A stretch of 38,403 bases of DNA from Bacteroides sp. CAG:443 (GTDB taxonomy: Bacteria > Bacteroidota > Bacteroidia > Bacteroidales > Bacteroidaceae). Both the position numbers and the translations under genes were made by a program. The stretch is from positions 1-38,403 of the forward strand of contig FR887792.1 in the NCBI GenBank assembly GCA_000432735.1. Direction: 5' to 3'. The notes under the pieces were generated by a model. It was not told the origin of the DNA and ran no database searches. It was given only the letters and a program-made list of their open reading frames with translations. Shown in pieces: positions 35,125-38,403 of this stretch. Positions within the stretch are counted from its first letter, which is position 1, and every line of letters starts with the position of its first letter.

Positions 35125-36783
35125 TTATTTTACGTCCTGATAGAGGAATCGCTTGATGCTCTTTTTCGGAGTTTTCTCGAACTCTTCAGGATAGATTTTG
35201 ATTCGTGAAATTTGTGAGTAAGCCGGCAGCTCGGAGTTCAGGGTAACGCGGTTTTCTTCCATGGCAACCTCTATATCCTTGTTGTTCATGCCCTGAGCAT
35301 AAGCCTCGTCAAAGTCTGGATAGATCAGCGCAGCCAGCTTGTTGTCGTTTTGCTGTATGACGATACTTTCGGCTACATACGGAAGATTGTTCAGCTTTTC
35401 CTCTATTTCTTCCGGATAGATGTTTTGTCCGGAAGGACCGAGCAGCAGGTTCTTGCTTCGTCCCTTGATGGTGACGTTACCTTCTTCGTCCATGATTCCC
35501 AGATCACCTGTATGCAGCCATCCGTCAGCATCGAAAATTTGTTTTGTTGCCTCTTCATTTTTATAATATCCCAGCATCACGTTGTCGCCGCGTGTCAGAA
35601 TCTCGCCCACGATGTGCTGCGGGTCGGGACTGTCAATGCGTACTTCCATGCGCGGAGCAGCTTTTCCGCACGAGCCCATGCGGAAACGTTTCCAGTCTTC
35701 GTAGCAGATAATCGGTCCACATTCTGTCATTCCGTATCCTACGGTATAAGGGAAATCGATACTTTTCAGCAGTTTTTCCACTTCCTGATTGAAGGCGGCA
35801 CCACCCACGATGACCTCGTAGAAATTGCCTCCAAACCCTTTGATCATTTGCTCGCGTACAGCGGCTTTTATCTTGTCGTTGATGATGGGAACCTTCAGCA
35901 GCATCTTCATCTTGAGCGTTTCCAGTTTGGGCAAGACATTTTTCTTGATGATTTTTTCGATAATCAGTGGCACAGCGATGACGATGTGCGGCTTGACTTC
36001 GGAAAATGCCTGGAAGATAATCTTCGGGCTAGGCATGCGGGTGAGGAAGAACACGTGACAGCCGCTGGCAAACTCGTACAGAAATTCGAAGGCCAGTCCG
36101 TACATGTGTGCCATGGGAAGCATGGATACGACTTTGTCGCCCGGTTTCAGCGGAAGTACTTCGAATGCGAATTGGGTGTTCGACCACAGAGAACGGTAGG
36201 GGAGCATTACGCCTTTCGAGAAACTTGTCGTTCCCGAAGTGTAGTTGATTACCGCCAGTTCCTCCGGTTCATCGCGGCGATATGCTACATGTTCGCGACG
36301 GAAGTTGCGCGGAAACTTCTTTCCGAACAGTTCATTCAGATGCTCTCGGGCATACTCCAGCTGTTTGCTGCGGCATACCAGCAGGGTAAAGTCCGTCATC
36401 AGGATGATACCTTCCAGTAAAGGCATTTCCGCTTCGTTCAGGGCTTCCCATACCATGTCGCCCACAAAAAGGAGGCGTGCCTCCGAGTGGTTTACGATAT
36501 TGTGTATATTGTCTGCCTTAAATTCATGTAAGATAGGTACAGCTACTGCCCCGTAGGTCAGTATGGCAAGGAAGGCTACCCCCCAGTGTGAACTGTTGCG
36601 TCCGCACACGGCTACTTTGTCGCCCGGCTTGATGCCGCTTTCTGCCAGCAGAATGTGTAACTTTTCTATTTTGCGGGCAACGTCCTTGTATTGTAGGGTT
36701 GCACCTTTATAATCGGTCAGTGCATCCAGGTCCCAGTTTTCCTTGATGCTTTTCTCTACAAAGGCAATGAAACTTTTTTCCAT
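35125..36783 (-). CDS. Long-chain acyl-CoA synthetase (AMP-forming)
   Basis: The 552-residue ANL-superfamily enzyme activates a carboxylic acid, probably a fatty acid, with ATP and CoA. It shows the P-loop-like motif INYTSGTTSFSKGVML near 177-192, with a Ser in place of the usual Pro-Lys spacing. It also has YGMTECGPIICYEDW, a WLHTGDLGIMDEEGN hinge region and a C-terminal KTPKKSIKRF bearing the catalytic Lys. No transmembrane segment or signal peptide is obvious. It is the first gene of an operon with the repeat surface protein. Exact chain length preference is unknown. A promoter is predicted at 36825-36856. Confidence 0.9.
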   Translation of the reverse strand: MEKSFIAFVEKSIKENWDLDALTDYKGATLQYKDVARKIEKLHILLAESGIKPGDKVAVCGRNSSHWGVAFLAILTYGAVAVPILHEFKADNIHNIVNHSEARLLFVGDMVWEALNEAEMPLLEGIILMTDFTLLVCRSKQLEYAREHLNELFGKKFPRNFRREHVAYRRDEPEELAVINYTSGTTSFSKGVMLPYRSLWSNTQFAFEVLPLKPGDKVVSMLPMAHMYGLAFEFLYEFASGCHVFFLTRMPSPKIIFQAFSEVKPHIVIAVPLIIEKIIKKNVLPKLETLKMKMLLKVPIINDKIKAAVREQMIKGFGGNFYEVIVGGAAFNQEVEKLLKSIDFPYTVGYGMTECGPIICYEDWKRFRMGSCGKAAPRMEVRIDSPDPQHIVGEILTRGDNVMLGYYKNEEATKQIFDADGWLHTGDLGIMDEEGNVTIKGRSKNLLLGPSGQNIYPEEIEEKLNNLPYVAESIVIQQNDNKLAALIYPDFDEAYAQGMNNKDIEVAMEENRVTLNSELPAYSQISRIKIYPEEFEKTPKKSIKRFLYQDVK

Positions 36784-36824
36784 AGAATGAATTTTTAGTA
36801 ATGCACAAAAGGTGCCTTATTGTG

Positions 36825-36856
36825 CAAAGATATTGTTTAATTCTTAGTATTCCAAA
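36825..36856 (-). promoter_or_regulatory. Predicted promoter of the acyl-CoA synthetase operon
   Basis: On the minus strand TTTG (36853-36856) and TATCTTTG (36825-36832) are separated by 20 nt, a close match to the Bacteroides -33/-7 consensus. The -7 element lies 42 nt before the ATG. Confidence 0.7.
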
Positions 36857-37076
36857 TTTATACGACGTGTTATGATGGCTTTTGAGAGCTTATATCCAAA
36901 AAATGTATCTCGGGATATTTTGTTCTGTTTTTTGCTTAAAACAAAATCGGATATTGCTTGGTTCGTGCCGGCCTGACAGAAAAATGCTAATTGCTGCGGT
37001 CTGTGAGCATTTGCGGAATAATTTGCGGAAAACACCTCGGGAAGTATATGGAAAGACGGGCGGGGAGTAAGATAAA
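36857..37076. other. Non-coding stretch upstream of the acyl-CoA synthetase promoter
   Basis: No convincing gene was found. Apart from a short imperfect hairpin (AAATGCT facing AGCATTT near 36983-37011) I see nothing to annotate. Confidence 0.4.
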
Positions 37077-37134
37077 TTTGTACGAAAAAAAATATCTTTT
37101 GTACAAAAAAATATTTTTTTCGTACAAAAGATAT
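37077..37134. repeat. Two interleaved inverted repeats
   Basis: Arm A (37077-37095) pairs with A' (37111-37128), with a one-base bulge. Arm B (37092-37104) pairs perfectly over 13 bp with B' (37122-37134). The order A-B-A'-B' means the hairpins overlap and exclude each other, or could form a pseudoknot. They lie downstream of the minus-strand DUF2807 gene. Confidence 0.7.
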
Positions 37135-37139
37135 GAGTT

Positions 37140-37167
37140 TTTGGGGCGGCTTTACAACAGAAGCCGC
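37140..37167 (-). terminator. Possible terminator of the DUF2807 gene
   Basis: Arms 37146-37152 and 37161-37167 pair perfectly (GCGGCTT/AAGCCGC) around an 8-nt loop. On the minus strand the hairpin is followed by CCCAAAAACTC, which is not a good T tract, so the assignment is weak. It starts 14 nt past the gene's stop codon. Confidence 0.4.
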
Positions 37168-37180
37168 AGGCATAATCTTA

Positions 37181-38110
37181 TTATAGCTTAGACACATTTT
37201 CCGATTTTCCGGTAACCTGACGCGGATTGCCTGCATAACGAATTTCACCTCCACTGCTTGTACTGACAGATAACGATTCGGTTGCGTGACATAAAATGTC
37301 ACCTCCCGAGCTGGCGCTGGCACTGACTTGTGCAGCCTTCAGGTCTTGGGCGTAGATACTGCCGCTCGACTGAGATGAATATTCGGCGGTGGCACACTGT
37401 CCGGACAGACGGATGTCGCCGGAAGAACCAGTCAGGGCCTGTACGTTGCCTGCACACGATAATGACTGAATCTGGCAGTCGCCCGATGAGCTGGAATGAA
37501 GACTGGCCTCGTTGCAGTGTGCGTCATCGATTTTCAAGTCGCCGCTGCTGCTGGTAGATGCCTCCAGCACGTGGCATGTCACGTCTTTGATGGCAATATC
37601 ACCGCTGCTGGAGGTTTGAATATTCAGGTTTTTACACTGGATTCTGCCGGCATCGATGTCACCGCTGCTTGAGGTTGTGAGAGTGACATCCTTGTTTGTT
37701 TTCAGCGGGCTGGCAAGCGTGATGTCGGAAGAACTGGAAGTGGCAAATGCCGTCACTTCAGGAGCAAAGACTTTTACTTCGCATTCGTATTTTCCCCTTA
37801 TGGAGAGTGATTCTCCTTTGGGAAAATTGTAGCCGACTTCCAGTTTATCTCCATTCTGATGTACTTTTACGTACGGAATGATGTTGTCGGGAGCATAGAT
37901 TTCAGCGTAAGTCTTGCCTGAGGTCTGCGTATAGATTACATCTATCGAGGTAGAGGATTTGATGGAGCCGATATCGCTGAGTTCTATTTTCTTGGTAACG
38001 TATTTGTTGCTTGGCTTGATGGTCTTTCCGTCTATGGAGAGGGAACAGCTTTCGACTGTTATCAATGCCAGTGCAATGCCTAGTGTGGCTGCAAGTTTTG
38101 ATGTTTTCAT
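37181..38110 (-). CDS. DUF2807 (head GIN domain) lipoprotein with 20-residue beta-helix repeats
   Basis: From the ATG at 38110 the protein has 309 residues; the in-frame TTG at 38116 is unlikely to be used. A lipoprotein signal ends in lipobox TVESC. Next come a N-terminal beta region and, from about residue 125 to 300, a run of repeats with a TSSSGDI-like turn every 20 residues. This is the layout of the DUF2807 right-handed beta-helix. In five consecutive repeats position 14 is Cys (IQC, VTC, AHC, LSC, GQC), and other Cys residues are present. It is predicted to be exported and lipid-anchored; its function is unknown. It has no clear neighbour in an operon. Confidence 0.85.
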   Translation of the reverse strand: MKTSKLAATLGIALALITVESCSLSIDGKTIKPSNKYVTKKIELSDIGSIKSSTSIDVIYTQTSGKTYAEIYAPDNIIPYVKVHQNGDKLEVGYNFPKGESLSIRGKYECEVKVFAPEVTAFATSSSSDITLASPLKTNKDVTLTTSSSGDIDAGRIQCKNLNIQTSSSGDIAIKDVTCHVLEASTSSSGDLKIDDAHCNEASLHSSSSGDCQIQSLSCAGNVQALTGSSGDIRLSGQCATAEYSSQSSGSIYAQDLKAAQVSASASSGGDILCHATESLSVSTSSGGEIRYAGNPRQVTGKSENVSKL

Positions 38111-38341
38111 AAGCAATGTTTTTTTTAGTTTCTCATATACTTAGACGCAAGTTTGTGCGAAATGTAACACACTTTGCCGAAAAAAATGAAGGGCAAGGCA
38201 AAAAAATACAATTTTGAGGGAGGAAGAATCAGATGTTGATATTTGTTTTGTTGAAAGTAAGTCGTTGAGAACCTGATGGATATCATTCCAAAGATGTCAT
38301 CTGAATAATAAAAAATCCGGCAAATCCCCACGAACAAGTGA
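38111..38341. other. Intergenic stretch upstream of the DUF2807 gene
   Basis: A minus-strand TACATTTC at 38159-38166 is one base from the -7 consensus and could drive the DUF2807 gene. An open frame that crosses the end repeat here (38125-38382, minus) has no recognisable domain and is not called as a gene. Confidence 0.35.
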
Positions 38342-38403
38342 AGTGCACCCCAAAAGTTAGGCACAAAACTTTTGGGGTGCACTATGTATAGACATCACAA
38401 CTT
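38342..38403. mobile_element. Perfect 17-bp inverted repeat, possible insertion-sequence terminus
   Basis: AGTGCACCCCAAAAGTT at 38342-38358 faces its exact complement at 38367-38383 around an 8-nt loop. An ATG follows immediately (38384), opening MYRHHN before the window ends. The TGCACCCCAAAAGTT sequence resembles the inverted ends of IS3-family (IS150-group) elements, which often carry such a hairpin before orfA. That is from memory, and the window is too short to confirm it. It could instead be a terminator-like hairpin. Confidence 0.45.

Noticed and set aside
35350..36420. A 356-codon open frame on the plus strand
   Set aside because: It lies antisense within the acyl-CoA synthetase gene, has no signal or domain, and its sequence follows from the codon pattern of the real gene.
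38125..38382. An 85-codon minus-strand open frame at the window edge
   Set aside because: It starts in the inverted repeat, lacks any family signature and has low-complexity hydrophobic content typical of chance frames.
1..38403. tRNA, rRNA, riboswitch and CRISPR features
   Set aside because: No cloverleaf, rRNA-like block or regularly spaced repeat was found by eye, and the leaders of valS, panC and glnN are too short or unstructured to claim a riboswitch. A covariance-model search would be decisive.

Overview
The window looks like a chromosomal housekeeping region of a Bacteroides species (order Bacteroidales). Three things support this. The gene families are typical of Bacteroidota: type III glutamine synthetase, DapL, class 3 fructose-1,6-bisphosphatase, an AspT/YidE-type transporter, DUF4270 and DUF4105 proteins, and SecA with a C-terminal SEC-C zinc tail. 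Many start regions carry the Bacteroides sigma-ABfr -7 element TAnnTTTG. Shine-Dalgarno sequences are mostly weak. No tRNA, rRNA, CRISPR array, phage or conjugative module was seen.

Layout. 206-7718 (minus) is a six-gene run: coaX, an outer-membrane protein, a TPR protein, lptC, a CNNM/CorC protein and a periplasmic PPIase, ending in a hairpin at 135-170. Apart from coaX it is an envelope-biogenesis set. Divergent from it, 7876-14073 (plus) holds a DUF4105 membrane protein, an alkaline-phosphatase-superfamily protein that seems to have lost its metal ligands, and secA. The secA gene is split by a 37-bp degenerate tandem duplication in helicase motif VI; removing 37 bp restores 1099 codons. 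Two strong hairpins follow. 14538-17080 (plus) carries a DUF6340-like lipoprotein, a very acidic 150-residue protein and an MBL-fold hydrolase. 17094-23018 (minus) carries a small lipoprotein, valS, and a pair made of a truncated GT5 glycogen-synthase-like protein and a DUF4270 lipoprotein. panC-panD (23280-24480, plus) is divergent from that pair.

24628-31900 (minus) is central metabolism: dapL-glnN (diaminopimelate synthesis and ammonia assimilation), then an AspT-like transporter and fbp (gluconeogenesis). 32094-33605 (plus) is yitT plus a Crp/Fnr regulator. A MITE-like element with 19-bp inverted ends (33638-33826) lies between that pair and a convergent minus-strand operon of an acyl-CoA synthetase and a 16-residue-repeat surface protein (33865-36783). 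The window ends with a DUF2807 putative beta-helix lipoprotein carrying a ladder of cysteines, and a perfect 17-bp inverted repeat that may be the edge of an insertion sequence.

I did not find a clearly new multi-gene system. The points most worth a second look are the secA lesion, the apparent pseudo-phosphatase upstream of secA, the half-length glycogen synthase, the cysteine-ladder repeat protein, and the interleaved inverted repeats at 37077-37134.
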